61,398 nt of DNA from a virus. Both the position numbers and the translations under genes were made by a program. This document shows positions 1 to 8,646 of this stretch, one piece after another. Under the pieces are notes generated by a model. The model was not told the origin of the DNA, did no database searches, and was given only the letters and a program-made list of their open reading frames with translations. Position 1 is the stretch's first letter, and each line of letters begins with the position of its first letter. The stretch lies in IMG/VR virus record IMGVR_UViG_3300046522_000215, positions 1 through 61,398 of that record; one strand, given 5' to 3'.

Positions 1-127
1 GCATTCGGTTGCGTTGGTTGCCGCAGTCACGGCGATCGCGGATGCGTACGTGGTGGCAAGTGCCCACTGAATGCCATTTGGCAGCGAGACGCTCAAAGTA
101 GTGCCTTTCTGGTCGATCTCGACCAAT
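1..127. repeat. Terminal direct repeat, left copy
   Basis: These 127 bases are identical to 61272-61398. The sequence reads through coherently when the ends are joined, because the tail tube gene ending at 60720 starts with TTG at 124-126 (equal to 61395-61397). The exact length of 127 is the largest k-mer used by common de Bruijn assemblers, so this is most likely the overlap of a circular assembly rather than a physical terminal repeat. Circularity fits circular permutation or cohesive ends, which cannot be told apart here. Confidence 0.95.
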
Positions 128-149
128 TAGAATTACCCGTGTGGGCATG

Positions 150-181
150 AAAAAAGCCGCCGAGATTGCTCATGGCGGCTT
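150..181 (-). terminator. Intrinsic terminator after the tail completion gene
   Basis: Read on the minus strand, AAGCCGCC and GGCGGCTT form an 8-bp stem with a 12-nt loop, followed by a run of six T. It lies between the stop of the tail completion gene (201) and the TTG start of the tail tube gene (126). Only about 24 bases separate the T run from that start, which leaves no room for a separate promoter. Confidence 0.85.
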
Positions 182-200
182 GGATTTGGTTATTGCGGGC

Positions 201-554
201 CTATCGATCGGCCCAAATCGTGAAGTCTTGGCGCGCGCAGTAGCGCTCCATATCGGCGTCAAAGTCGGTCGAGGATTCGGCAGCCGGGCTAGCCTGGAAG
301 GCGGTAGCGCCTCGCAGCGCATCCTCCATTTGCAGGATTAACTCGTCGGCCTCGATTTGCGTGCCGGTCCACACATTGATCTGGATTTCAGCGTTGCGCT
401 TCGACGGAATGGTGTTGTCGATGAAATCGATGGCCTGCCCGCCGATCCTCTGATATGTGCAGTACGGCAGCTCGGTATTTGTTCGCGCGAAGCCGGGGAA
501 CGTACGTGCGCAAATCGTGCGCAGCAGCGTATTAAGGTTGATTTCGAGGCTCAT
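201..554 (-). CDS. Tail completion protein, DUF3168 family (gp17/gpU-like)
   Basis: The 117-residue product has the size and position of DUF3168 tail-completion (tail terminator) proteins, which cap the tail tube and join it to the head. It lies after the HK97 gp10-like gene and just before the tail tube gene, the usual order head-tail connectors, DUF3168, tube. The start overlaps the preceding stop by 4 bases (ATGA type), so it is probably translationally coupled. A strong terminator follows. Family assignment rests on sequence feel and gene order and is fairly secure. Confidence 0.8.
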   Translation of the reverse strand: MSLEINLNTLLRTICARTFPGFARTNTELPYCTYQRIGGQAIDFIDNTIPSKRNAEIQINVWTGTQIEADELILQMEDALRGATAFQASPAAESSTDFDADMERYCARQDFTIWADR

Positions 555-1072
555 CCGATCCTCCGGAGCAGTTCAGCTTCTGCGGCGGCGGCAGCCTGCG
601 GGAACTTCGATTGCGCGTTGCGCACGAATGGGCGGGCAGCGATCTGCTTCGGCGCCGCCAATGGCACGTAATAAGCATCCTTCTCGGCCTGTGAGGCGCG
701 GCGCTTAGGCTTCGGCTTGCCGCGCATGGATGGCCTGACTGCGGTGTACCAGTTGCCATCAGAGCCGACGTACGAGACATAGCGCTGGATATGACCGAAT
801 TCGACCAGGCCGCCGTGCGGCGCCTTTGAATGGTTCCAGCTAACGGCGTAGGTAGCAAATCCCGGCCCGCTGCGCTGATCGCTGTATGCCTGATACACGG
901 CATTGGATAGGTTGCCGGTCTTGCGTCCGATCGCATCCACGTTGCTTTTGACTTCCTCATACAACACTTGAGCAGCGGCTTGCGCAGCCGGACGCACGGC
1001 GGCTTCTGCTTGGTCGCCCATCTCATGCAGCATGGCGTTCAGGCTGGTCATGTCGACGCTGAGGAAGGTCAT
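551..1072 (-). CDS. HK97 gp10-like head-tail joining / tail component
   Basis: The 173-residue product resembles the HK97 gp10 family: an Ala-rich N-terminal helix region and a stretch around residues 90-115 typical of virion proteins (GLVEFGHIQRYVSYVG). These proteins sit at the neck between head-completion and tail-terminator proteins. The gene overlaps both neighbours by 4 bases. A KPKPKRR basic patch near residue 118 is a local feature of unknown meaning. Confidence 0.75.
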   Translation of the reverse strand: MTFLSVDMTSLNAMLHEMGDQAEAAVRPAAQAAAQVLYEEVKSNVDAIGRKTGNLSNAVYQAYSDQRSGPGFATYAVSWNHSKAPHGGLVEFGHIQRYVSYVGSDGNWYTAVRPSMRGKPKPKRRASQAEKDAYYVPLAAPKQIAARPFVRNAQSKFPQAAAAAEAELLRRIG

Positions 1073-1386
1073 TTGATCGACTCGCAGACAAGATCGATGT
1101 GATGGCGCGTGCCATCCGGCAGAACTGCCTTGACGTTATAAGTCACGCCGGCATACGAAATCCGGTTTGCCTCGGTGATGTCAGTGCAGTGGCGCATACG
1201 GATCGACGCCTTAACGATCGACAGATCAGCGCCAGCGCGGATCGTTTCCAGGCCGCCCAAAACGCGGACATCGGCCCATCGTTGGCCGCGTTCAGTCCAA
1301 TTCTTCAAAGGCTGGCCGCCAGCATCTTCACCAGTGGGTGGATCCATCACAGTGACGCGATGGCGTAGGCTCATGGCGAAATTCAC
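1069..1386 (-). CDS. Phage head closure protein (head-tail joining, SPP1 gp16-like)
   Basis: The 105-residue protein has the LRHRVTV start and the C-terminal pattern of head-closure knobs that seal the portal-adaptor channel after packaging. It directly follows the gp6-like adaptor, as expected. The open frame begins with GTG at 1386, overlapping the upstream stop by 4 bases (GTGA). An in-frame ATG at 1374 gives the more typical N-terminus MSLRHRV. I cannot decide between the two starts. Confidence 0.8.
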   Translation of the reverse strand: MNFAMSLRHRVTVMDPPTGEDAGGQPLKNWTERGQRWADVRVLGGLETIRAGADLSIVKASIRMRHCTDITEANRISYAGVTYNVKAVLPDGTRHHIDLVCESIK

Positions 1387-1964
1387 GCGTACACCTTGTA
1401 TTGATCGAGAAGGCGGTCGACGAAGCTGGGACCAACAGGATCCTTCCTGCCCATTGCAGCTTTGTCGAATTCTTCGGCCACCTTCGCCACCACATACAGC
1501 TTGACCCCCTCGGGAATCGCCGTACTATCCGCACCATAGCCAGCCGTGAAGTCGCACATGACTGCGTTGATCCGGTCGGCAGTAACAGGCCAGCCCTTGC
1601 CGCGCGCTGGAACGATGCAGCCCGGCTCGCTCACCAGGTCAATCACGTAGTCCTGAGGATCGAGCGTTTGCAGCGCGTCGTTGGCATCGTAAAACTGGAT
1701 GCTTTCGACGCTGGCAGCCGGCAGAAGATCGAGGAAGATCGCGCCAGAGCCGCCACGCTCGCCGACCGGGAACGAGTCAAGCGTCACGCGCACAGGGCGG
1801 GTGATGAAAGCGCGGCCGGTGTAATGCTCGGCGTACTGAGCGACGCCCATGATCCAGGTGCGGATTAGGGCGTCTTTCTCGCTGCCATCTTCGCGCAGGG
1901 CGAGCTTGGCCTCTTCCAGCGTGACCGGCATTTCTGTCGGTGGCGTTAGAACTTTGGTGGTCAT
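1383..1964 (-). CDS. Head-tail connector protein (HK97 gp6-like adaptor)
   Basis: The 193-residue protein begins with a typical gp6-family N-terminus (PPTEMPVTLEEAKLALR, about residues 8-24), then a helix leading to YTGRAF near residue 50, and ends in a region typical of the family. This protein forms the ring docked beneath the portal. It lies between the capsid accessory genes and the head-closure gene, the canonical HK97 order. Confidence 0.85.
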   Translation of the reverse strand: MTTKVLTPPTEMPVTLEEAKLALREDGSEKDALIRTWIMGVAQYAEHYTGRAFITRPVRVTLDSFPVGERGGSGAIFLDLLPAASVESIQFYDANDALQTLDPQDYVIDLVSEPGCIVPARGKGWPVTADRINAVMCDFTAGYGADSTAIPEGVKLYVVAKVAEEFDKAAMGRKDPVGPSFVDRLLDQYKVYA

Positions 1965-1975
1965 GGGGGGCCTGA

Positions 1976-2218
1976 TTATTGTTTTGGCTTGCGACCTGGC
2001 TTGGCGCGCGTCGGTTCGGCGCTTGCTGTGGCTGGCTCGGCATCAACCGCGTCCTTCGAGTCGCCAGTAACTTCCGCCATGCCGGCGCCAACGAATGCTG
2101 CAGCGAGTGAGCGCGCACCATCGGTGGCCGACAGGTCATATTCAATGCCTGCCTCGTATGTGCTGACGCGAATGCCGTCAACAGAGCCTGGCACGGTCTG
2201 GAGCATAGTAATTTTCAT
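1976..2218 (-). CDS. Small head-region protein of unknown function
   Basis: This 80-residue protein starts with MKITMLQTVPGS and a short compact domain. It ends in a low-complexity Ala/Pro/Lys tail (AKPGRKPKQ). Such small genes often lie between the major capsid and adaptor genes of HK97-like phages. It may be a minor head or scaffold-like protein, but no function is claimed. Confidence 0.7.
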   Translation of the reverse strand: MKITMLQTVPGSVDGIRVSTYEAGIEYDLSATDGARSLAAAFVGAGMAEVTGDSKDAVDAEPATASAEPTRAKPGRKPKQ

Positions 2219-2260
2219 GGGATTCCCAAATGAGGGCGACCGGAGCCGCCCTCTGCGTCG

Positions 2261-2653
2261 TTAGACGGTTGGTGCGACGCTCGGATGGCCCAGGACGACG
2301 CTTGCGGCGCAATCGAGCGTCGGCGTGGTGCCAGACACGGTTTTCAGGATGCCACGGATGTAGCGCTTATTGCCGATGTAGCCGACCATCGCCACCACAT
2401 TGGCAGTGGTAACGACAGGCTCGGTGCCGCGCAGATCGGCATCAGCGACTGCGGTGAAGGTCGAGTTGTCGGCGCTTTCCTGCACCTCGAAGGTGAAGGT
2501 TGGCGTGCCGGTGCCGCCGATGGCGCCGCAGTTGAACATGACGACGGCCGAGTTGAAGCCGAGGGTATCGACGCCGGTTCCGTTGGCTGCTGCGGTGCGA
2601 TTGATCGGGACCAGCGATTGCACTGGCTTGATACTGGATTTCAGGTCACGCAT
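2261..2653 (-). CDS. Probable head decoration / capsid accessory protein
   Basis: The 130-residue protein is rich in Thr, Ser, Gly and Val with predicted beta strands and no catalytic motif. It sits immediately downstream of the major capsid gene, where decoration or stabilising proteins are usually found. The central TPTFTFEVQESADNS segment is typical of small beta-rich virion proteins. The function is inferred from position and composition. Confidence 0.65.
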   Translation of the reverse strand: MRDLKSSIKPVQSLVPINRTAAANGTGVDTLGFNSAVVMFNCGAIGGTGTPTFTFEVQESADNSTFTAVADADLRGTEPVVTTANVVAMVGYIGNKRYIRGILKTVSGTTPTLDCAASVVLGHPSVAPTV

Positions 2654-2681
2654 GTGATGCTCCTTGTATTGGATGGGGAAT

Positions 2682-2697
2682 CCCCGCCGAAGCGGGG
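2682..2697 (-). other. Stable GC hairpin with TTCG loop after the capsid gene
   Basis: On the minus strand CCCCGC-TTCG-GCGGGG forms a very stable UUCG-capped hairpin 12 bases after the major capsid stop. No T run follows, so it is more likely an mRNA-stabilising or transcript-processing element than a terminator. Confidence 0.6.
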
Positions 2698-2708
2698 ACC
2701 GTCAGCGT

Positions 2709-3935
2709 TTAGGCCGAGATCTTCAGCTTGCGGCCCGCCTCGGCCTGACGCACACCGCCACCGACGCGGCGACGGGCGCGGAACACCACCAGGCCACTGT
2801 CCGCGCCGGTCGTGTAGTCGGCCTGCAGCGAGACGTTGACGCGATCCACGATCACGTACAGCTTTTTGAAGTCGGCGAAGACGATCGGGAAGGCGTTGGC
2901 GGCGACGTTCGGCAGGTCTGCCATCTCGGCATACGAAGCGCCCAGGATCGAGTTCGGCACGCCGTTTGCGATGCCCGGCGCCCACAGGTACTGGTTGGTG
3001 GTGTCCTTCAGCTTGCGCACCTTGCCCAGCGTGTTGCGGTTCAGGCCCCACATCGCATTACGGGCATGGCCGGTTTTCAGGTCATGGAACAGGGTCATCA
3101 GGCCATCGGCGGTCAGTAAGTTCGCGTCGCCGCTGACGGTGAAGCCGATGTCCGCATTGGTCAGGATGCCTTCCATCTGTGCCGAGCCGCCGGTACCGCT
3201 GATCGATTCGATACCCTCTTTCACCGAGAACTGCTCGGCAGCGTCCTCACGCAACTCAGCCACCAGGTCGTAGTCCGAGTCTTCCAGCATCTGCTGCGAC
3301 ACCTCGATGCGCGCGAACATCTCCGGCGCGACGAATTCCAGCATGCCGTAGGCTGGATCGCCCGTGTTGGTGCGAGGAGCGACTTCGCCGACACGCGAGG
3401 CCGAACCGTTCCCGGTCTTCTTCGGCATCTTCAGGCTGGCGCCGCCGATGGTGCGCACGGTGGCCAGGGCGCGGATCGGGGTCATCTCGATGATGTTCTT
3501 GATGATCTCTTTCTGCATCTCTGGAGGCGCCAGTAGGTAGCCGGCGCTGGCGTCGTCGCCCTTGACCAATGCGGCCGAGCGGTCCTTGATGATCTGCATG
3601 TCGGCAGGATCGCGGTCGCCAGCCTGGCGGCGCATCGCGCGATTGAACGCGACCATGTATTCCTGTGCGGCTTTGGCTTGCGGGTCGGCGTCGCCACCCA
3701 GGCCGGCGCGGTTGGCGATCTTCTCGATCGAGTCCAGCTGCTCCTGCATCGCCTTGTTCTGCTTGTCGATCAGGACGAGCTGCTGGCTCTGGCCTTCGAA
3801 CTTGTCGAGGGTCGCGGTGATCTTGTCAAGCTTCTCGTCGTGCGCGGCGCTGCGCTTGGTCAGGTTGGCGTCGTTCGTTTTCTTGAACTCTTCAAACGCG
3901 GCCATTACTTCTACTACTGGGTCTTTGTCAGCCAT
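2709..3935 (-). CDS. Major capsid protein, HK97 fold
   Basis: The 408-residue protein has the architecture of HK97-family capsid precursors. A charged coiled-coil N-terminal delta-like domain (about residues 1-110, FEEFKKTNDANLTKRS... onward) is followed by the capsid core beginning near GYLLAPPEMQ. It contains the typical stretches RTIGGASLKMP and FARIEVSQQMLEDS. The N-terminal part is expected to be removed by the ClpP-like protease encoded next to it. It lies downstream of portal and protease as in HK97. Confidence 0.95.
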   Translation of the reverse strand: MADKDPVVEVMAAFEEFKKTNDANLTKRSAAHDEKLDKITATLDKFEGQSQQLVLIDKQNKAMQEQLDSIEKIANRAGLGGDADPQAKAAQEYMVAFNRAMRRQAGDRDPADMQIIKDRSAALVKGDDASAGYLLAPPEMQKEIIKNIIEMTPIRALATVRTIGGASLKMPKKTGNGSASRVGEVAPRTNTGDPAYGMLEFVAPEMFARIEVSQQMLEDSDYDLVAELREDAAEQFSVKEGIESISGTGGSAQMEGILTNADIGFTVSGDANLLTADGLMTLFHDLKTGHARNAMWGLNRNTLGKVRKLKDTTNQYLWAPGIANGVPNSILGASYAEMADLPNVAANAFPIVFADFKKLYVIVDRVNVSLQADYTTGADSGLVVFRARRRVGGGVRQAEAGRKLKISA

Positions 3936-3944
3936 GATTTCTTC

Positions 3945-4952
3945 CTAGATGGTGGAGGTGAGTTGGTTGATGCTTTGCGCGAGCCGGGTTGCCAGAGCGC
4001 GCTGTGCTTCAGCCGCAGACTCCCCGCCATCGCGGTGGGGCACTTCTTGCGGTTCTGACGAATCGTCGCGATTCGCCTTTGGCATCGCGGCTGCGATGCG
4101 CTTTGCCTGCGCCTGCGAAAGTCCTTCTGCGTCGCGCAGGAAGATTTCGAAGTCGCGGATTTCGGGGGCGCTCGCCATTGCGAGCAGATTCTGTGGGGCG
4201 TTCTTGAACAGATTGAAGAGCGCCGAACTGGCGGCCTTCTTCTTTTTGGCCGGCGTCATCGAATCAGCGAAACCGGCATCGACGGCTTCTTGGCCGGTGA
4301 ACCACGTTTCCGAGGCGACCCATGATTCAAGGTCGGCACGGTCGGCGCCAGTACGCGCGGCGTAGATGTCGATGATTCCCTTCTCAAGCTTGTCGAGAAT
4401 GTCGGCCTCTTTGCGCATCGCCGTTGCATCGCCCCAGGTGCCAGACCACGGCTTGTGGATCATTACTTGGGCGCCTTCCGCGATGTGGATTTCGTCGCCA
4501 GCCATCATGATCACGCTGGTGATGGACGCAGCGATACTATCCACGTGCATGATGATTTTGGCGTCGTGCCGCGCCAGGGCGTTGTAGATCGCCAGCCCTT
4601 CAAACACAAGGCCGCCACCAGAATTCAGTCGGACATGGATTGTCTCGGCGTCGATGGCGGCGATCTCCTTGCTGATCGACTCGCCGGTAATGCCCTCATC
4701 AAACCATCCGCCGCCGATGTCGCCGTAGATCAGGATCTCGGCCTCATCGCCAACAGCGGCATTGATGCGCACGCGGCCAGGCTTTAGTGCGACGCGGTTC
4801 ATGTGCTGCATCGCAGCGACATCCTCCGGCGCCTCGGCTTCCAACTTGCTCAGTACAGAATCGAGGGCATCGCGAGCCTCACGGAGCCGCGCTTCATTTG
4901 CTGCGGACAGGACTCGGCCTGCGGCCTTTGGCTGCATATTTGGTTTCGGCAT
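3945..4952 (-). CDS. ClpP-like head maturation protease (with possible scaffold tail)
   Basis: The 335-residue protein has a ClpP/S49-type serine protease core: YGDIGGGWFDEG near residue 76, the Gly-rich RLNSGGG loop near 108-114, the nucleophile region DSIAASITS (Ser143) and MIHKP (His166). This matches phage prohead proteases. The region after about residue 230, rich in Ala, Lys and Asp, exceeds the usual protease core and could be a fused scaffold-like segment. It lies between the portal and capsid genes. A terminator precedes it. Confidence 0.92.
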   Translation of the reverse strand: MPKPNMQPKAAGRVLSAANEARLREARDALDSVLSKLEAEAPEDVAAMQHMNRVALKPGRVRINAAVGDEAEILIYGDIGGGWFDEGITGESISKEIAAIDAETIHVRLNSGGGLVFEGLAIYNALARHDAKIIMHVDSIAASITSVIMMAGDEIHIAEGAQVMIHKPWSGTWGDATAMRKEADILDKLEKGIIDIYAARTGADRADLESWVASETWFTGQEAVDAGFADSMTPAKKKKAASSALFNLFKNAPQNLLAMASAPEIRDFEIFLRDAEGLSQAQAKRIAAAMPKANRDDSSEPQEVPHRDGGESAAEAQRALATRLAQSINQLTSTI

Positions 4953-4975
4953 TGGGTTCCCTTGTGTTAGGGCGT

Positions 4976-5003
4976 AAAAAAAGCCAGCGGGTTAGGCTGG
5001 CTT
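4976..5003 (-). terminator. Intrinsic terminator between portal and protease
   Basis: On the minus strand AAGCCAGC and GCTGGCTT pair across a 7-nt loop and are followed by seven T. The protease gene starts only 24 bases further on, so transcription of the protease and capsid genes must read through or be antiterminated. Confidence 0.85.
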
Positions 5004-5021
5004 GGTGGTTTCTGATGCGCG

Positions 5022-6251
5022 TTACGGTGCTGGCGGTGCTGGCGGTGCCAGCTTCGCGGTATCGCCAACGATGTTTGCGGGGATACGGAGTTTGTCGCTT
5101 GCTGGGTCAGGGTCAGGATTCATGTCGAGCAATTCCCGGCCTTCGTTCGGGTACATCAATCCTCCGTTGACGTAGCCAAGGATGATGTCTTTAGTATCCT
5201 TGGCCGACCCGCGCAGCAGACCCTCTTCCGTGAAATTGAAATAAAACCCTGCTTCAAGCTCTGCATCCGTCAGCAGATTGACCATCGCGGACTGCTCGAA
5301 CGATTCCCATCGCGGCGAAAGGCAGTCCTCTCGGTGAGCGCGGTTGAATTCCTCAGCACTGGCAAACGTGGCCGTTTTATCGGCGTAGCCCGTTTTGATC
5401 GGCAGCACGCCGAAGAATGCGCAAATCTGCTCGATCTGCATCTTCCGGGTCTCGTTCGCCTGAGCATCGACACTTGTCATCGATGTGTTCAGGAACTTCG
5501 CGGCGCGGTCCAATACCATCGGCTTGCCCGCGTTTTGCAGCCCCGCGAATTGCCGCGAAATCCATGCGGTCAGATCGTCATGCTGCCGCTTGTCGAGCGT
5601 GCCTTCTACCGAATACACCCCGGAATTGCGAATGCCATTCTTGTGCAGCGCCGCTGCCGCCTCTTCGGCCGCCATTGCTAGGCCAATCGACTCGCGCGCC
5701 AACTTCACGACATCCAGGCCATCGACACCGTCCAGTGTCGGACCGCGCAAATGCCAGATATGCCGCGAGTCAAAGGTGCGGAAGGTGCCATCTGCGGAGA
5801 TTACGTCGTACAGCATCTTCAGCGTTTCAGGATCGCGCCTGACGCTAACTTGCCCCGGTGCCAATGGGATCAACTCCAGAATCTTGCCGGTCACGCTGAT
5901 GTTCTTAAACACGAATGCGCGCCCGCAAAGCTCGATGTGCCACGCGAGCATTTGGCGGAATTCAAAGCTGGTCTGCCAGTCGTTCGGCTTCAGCGACAGC
6001 AGCCGATACAGGGGATGACTCGTAGCGGCTGCTCGCGTGCGGCCAACTTTCCTCATTAACCTGAACGGCACTTGCGCCATCCCGTTTCCGATCACGCGGC
6101 AGCAGGCAAACACAGTCGCCACCTGAACGGCGGTCCGCATGGTCACATGCTTACCAGAGGCAGATTCGACCACGCTCGCCAAGTCGCGCCAGAACGGCTC
6201 ATTGAACGCCTGGTTATTGCGCGATTTTAGCGCGGGTGCGAATAGCGACAT
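5022..6251 (-). CDS. Portal protein, HK97 type
   Basis: The 409-residue protein has the family hallmarks: HVTMRTAVQVATVFACCRVIGNG near the N-terminus, LLSLKPNDWQTSFEFRQ near residue 85, and the C-terminal LRGSAKDTKDIILGYVNGGLMYPNEGREL. The portal forms the dodecameric DNA gate of the prohead. It lies between large terminase and protease. The C-terminus ends in a short Ala/Pro repeat (APPAPPAP). Confidence 0.95.
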   Translation of the reverse strand: MSLFAPALKSRNNQAFNEPFWRDLASVVESASGKHVTMRTAVQVATVFACCRVIGNGMAQVPFRLMRKVGRTRAAATSHPLYRLLSLKPNDWQTSFEFRQMLAWHIELCGRAFVFKNISVTGKILELIPLAPGQVSVRRDPETLKMLYDVISADGTFRTFDSRHIWHLRGPTLDGVDGLDVVKLARESIGLAMAAEEAAAALHKNGIRNSGVYSVEGTLDKRQHDDLTAWISRQFAGLQNAGKPMVLDRAAKFLNTSMTSVDAQANETRKMQIEQICAFFGVLPIKTGYADKTATFASAEEFNRAHREDCLSPRWESFEQSAMVNLLTDAELEAGFYFNFTEEGLLRGSAKDTKDIILGYVNGGLMYPNEGRELLDMNPDPDPASDKLRIPANIVGDTAKLAPPAPPAP

Positions 6252-6433
6252 TAATCACCAACCTTTTTATTCGCGGCGGCGCGCTTGGTTTCTGCAATTA
6301 CCCCGCCAGCAATCATTAGCAGGCCAGCAGTCACGAAGCCGGCCGCCAGATGCAGCAGGCCGGCGCCATACGACAGCGCCAGGCTGCCAGCGACGATCAG
6401 CACATCCGGAATTGCCGATGTAATTTTTTGCAT
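6251..6433 (-). CDS. Small membrane protein in the packaging operon
   Basis: This 60-residue protein (starting MQKITSAI) contains two hydrophobic segments, about residues 8-28 and 31-47, then a charged tail. Its ATG overlaps the stop of the large terminase (TAATG) and its stop overlaps the portal start, so it is embedded in the operon. Small two-span membrane proteins of unknown role are often found at this site in related phages. Confidence 0.7.
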   Translation of the reverse strand: MQKITSAIPDVLIVAGSLALSYGAGLLHLAAGFVTAGLLMIAGGVIAETKRAAANKKVGD

Positions 6434-8172
6434 TAGGATTCCCAAAATGATTTGTCGGTCGGCGGCGCTGACTGCATCACGCCTATGGCAATCAGCAGCG
6501 CCACCACGTCATCAATCTTTTCCGGCGCCTTCTTCTTGTCTGGTGCCGTGTTCATGTTCTGGTCCGTTCTGGCGATCAGGTTCGATGCGCACCAGTTCAG
6601 CACCGGGTCATTGCCGTGATTCAGATTGCCATCGGTGTAGGCTAACTCCAGCGCTTGCATCGCCGGGTGGAAGCTCTTGGGGCCTTGAATGAATTCCTGC
6701 ATCGGGACTTCGGCGGTCTGCAGCTTCTGCACCAACTGCTTGGCGTTCCACGAGTCGTAACCGATCATTTGCAGATTGAACTGCTCTTTCGCAGCCAGAA
6801 TACAGGCCTCTACGGCGTCGTAATCGGTCACTTCCTGCCCGGACTCGATCAGAATCCCTGCCTGAACCCACGCCTGATAAGGGACTAGGCCGCGCTCAGT
6901 GCGCCCATGCACCGCGGCGGCCGGCACAAACCGCCAACCGTGTGTGTAGAGCACGCCATCAACATTCCAAACCAGCCGAAACGATGTCAAATCTCGCGTG
7001 CTCGCAAGGTCTAACCCGCCCCAGCATGGGTATTGCCGCAGCCATTCAAGGTCGACCAAGCCCCTGCAGGCCTTCCACTTAACCAGGTTGACCCATCCGC
7101 CAGCAGCAGCGGACGGCCGGTTCAGCCGCTTGATCTTGAACTCGGCGTGACGACCCGGCATCGACTTCGCCTCGATCGCCTCCTTGCGGATCTCCTTCAT
7201 CAGGAGGGGATTAACCTCCATCAGCGGATTTGCCTTGATCCACTTCGTTTCATCGAAGTCATCGTCGGCCGCGATGCCCTCCGCCTTATCTTCGTCATCG
7301 ACCGCGAAGTAAATCGCCAGGAAGTGGTCAGCCTCTACAATCCCTTCCAAGAGCTGCTTGGCGAAGTGGCGGATCTCGCCCCAAGGGCCGGGACTTTCGT
7401 AGCCCTCGGTCGTCGTGTACAGGAACAACGGATTGCGCCGCGCGCCGGCCGCCGACTTCAGGACGTTCAGCAGGTCGTGCGTCTTGTGCGCGTGGATCTC
7501 ATCGATCCCACAGTGCGACGGGTTCAACCCGTCCTGCGTGCTGGCCTTAGCATTGATCGGTTTGAAGGTGCCGCCCACCTCATACCGGGCGATCGCATTC
7601 GCAAACGGCTCCAGCGTGAAGGCCTCGCGCAAGTCCTCGGTCTTTTCGACCATTCGCTTTGCGACGTTGAACACGATCCGCGCTTGCGATCCGGTCGTCG
7701 CCGCACTGATAACCTGCGGGCCGTTCTCTTGCTCGCAGCAGAAGCAGTACAGCAAGACCGCGGAGCAGAGGAACGACTTGGCGTTCTTCCGCGCCACCGC
7801 GAACAGTGCTGTCGTGAAGCGCCGCGTGCCGTCCGGGTTGCGGAAGCCGAACAGTTGGACGACGAACAGGATGTGCGACGGGTGCATCACCACGTTCTCA
7901 GTATCCCAGGTGCCCTCGACGTGCGGCAGCTTCTCGATGAAGTCGCAGGCGTCGATCGCGTGCCACTCATCGAAAATGAACCCGTTACCTCGCTTCTTTG
8001 CCCGCTTCAGATCATTTAGAAACCGCTTTGCAGCGAGGCGCACCCACTTGCCGAAACGCTTACGGCACTTGTCATCGACTGCGGCTTGCGCGTAATCGAT
8101 GGCAATCTGGATGTAATCACGCTGTCCGCTTGCCGTTACCTGCGAACTTGTTTCCTTTGTCCGTTTCGCCAA
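6433..8172 (-). CDS. terL: Terminase large subunit
   Basis: The 579-residue packaging motor has a Walker A-like ARKNAKS (residues 127-133), Walker B IDEIH (223-227), a C-terminal RNase H-like nuclease beginning GLDLAST (Asp388), and the closing DDVVALLIA segment near 557-565. It belongs to the HK97/P27-associated terminase group. The open frame begins 56 bases inside the small subunit gene. A later start is possible but would not affect the domains. Confidence 0.95.
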   Translation of the reverse strand: MAKRTKETSSQVTASGQRDYIQIAIDYAQAAVDDKCRKRFGKWVRLAAKRFLNDLKRAKKRGNGFIFDEWHAIDACDFIEKLPHVEGTWDTENVVMHPSHILFVVQLFGFRNPDGTRRFTTALFAVARKNAKSFLCSAVLLYCFCCEQENGPQVISAATTGSQARIVFNVAKRMVEKTEDLREAFTLEPFANAIARYEVGGTFKPINAKASTQDGLNPSHCGIDEIHAHKTHDLLNVLKSAAGARRNPLFLYTTTEGYESPGPWGEIRHFAKQLLEGIVEADHFLAIYFAVDDEDKAEGIAADDDFDETKWIKANPLMEVNPLLMKEIRKEAIEAKSMPGRHAEFKIKRLNRPSAAAGGWVNLVKWKACRGLVDLEWLRQYPCWGGLDLASTRDLTSFRLVWNVDGVLYTHGWRFVPAAAVHGRTERGLVPYQAWVQAGILIESGQEVTDYDAVEACILAAKEQFNLQMIGYDSWNAKQLVQKLQTAEVPMQEFIQGPKSFHPAMQALELAYTDGNLNHGNDPVLNWCASNLIARTDQNMNTAPDKKKAPEKIDDVVALLIAIGVMQSAPPTDKSFWES

Positions 8173-8533
8173 CTGGTTTCACCTTGCCTTGTGCGACTGG
8201 CGTTAGGCCAAAGTCGTTTTCCATGTTGCGCAGGGTGCCGGCCATGCTGGCGGTGGGCGCCTCGCCGGCCGCGTACAGTTGGACGATCTTGCCGTGCAGT
8301 GCGCACAACATGCCGAGCGCGGACAACCCGCCTTCAGTGAGTAATTTGTTCGCGGTGAGGATGCCGGCAAGCCGATCCCATTCTTTCACCGCGTGAGAAT
8401 TCGGCAGCCAGTCTGGCGCCGGAGGGACTTTCGATAAAACGGGAAGGTCGACGCCGCCCTCGGGCTGACGATCTTTCCGTTCTGTTCCGGCGACCATTTT
8501 TAAGCCGGCCGGCTTCTTACCTGGACCTGGCAT
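8117..8533 (-). CDS. terS: Terminase small subunit, P27 family
   Basis: The start chosen (MPGPGKKPAGLKMVAGTERKDR) is the classic P27-family N-terminus and gives 138 residues. A longer frame extends to 8650 but its extra N-terminus is unlike the family. The protein recognises the packaging site and feeds DNA to TerL. It overlaps the TerL frame by 56 bases. Confidence 0.9.
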   Translation of the reverse strand: MPGPGKKPAGLKMVAGTERKDRQPEGGVDLPVLSKVPPAPDWLPNSHAVKEWDRLAGILTANKLLTEGGLSALGMLCALHGKIVQLYAAGEAPTASMAGTLRNMENDFGLTPVAQGKVKPVGETDKGNKFAGNGKRTA

Positions 8534-8646
8534 GATGGCCTCCAAAACCGTTTTTCTATCCTGACTGTGCGAATAAATGGGGGAACAGTCGGTCCCTAGG
8601 TGAAAGGCTGTGAAGGCATGATGCCCCCGTTGCATGGCGGCAACGC

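Noticed and set aside
7033-8019. Open frame of 328 codons opposite the large terminase
   Set aside because: Shadow of the terminase; no recognisable domain.
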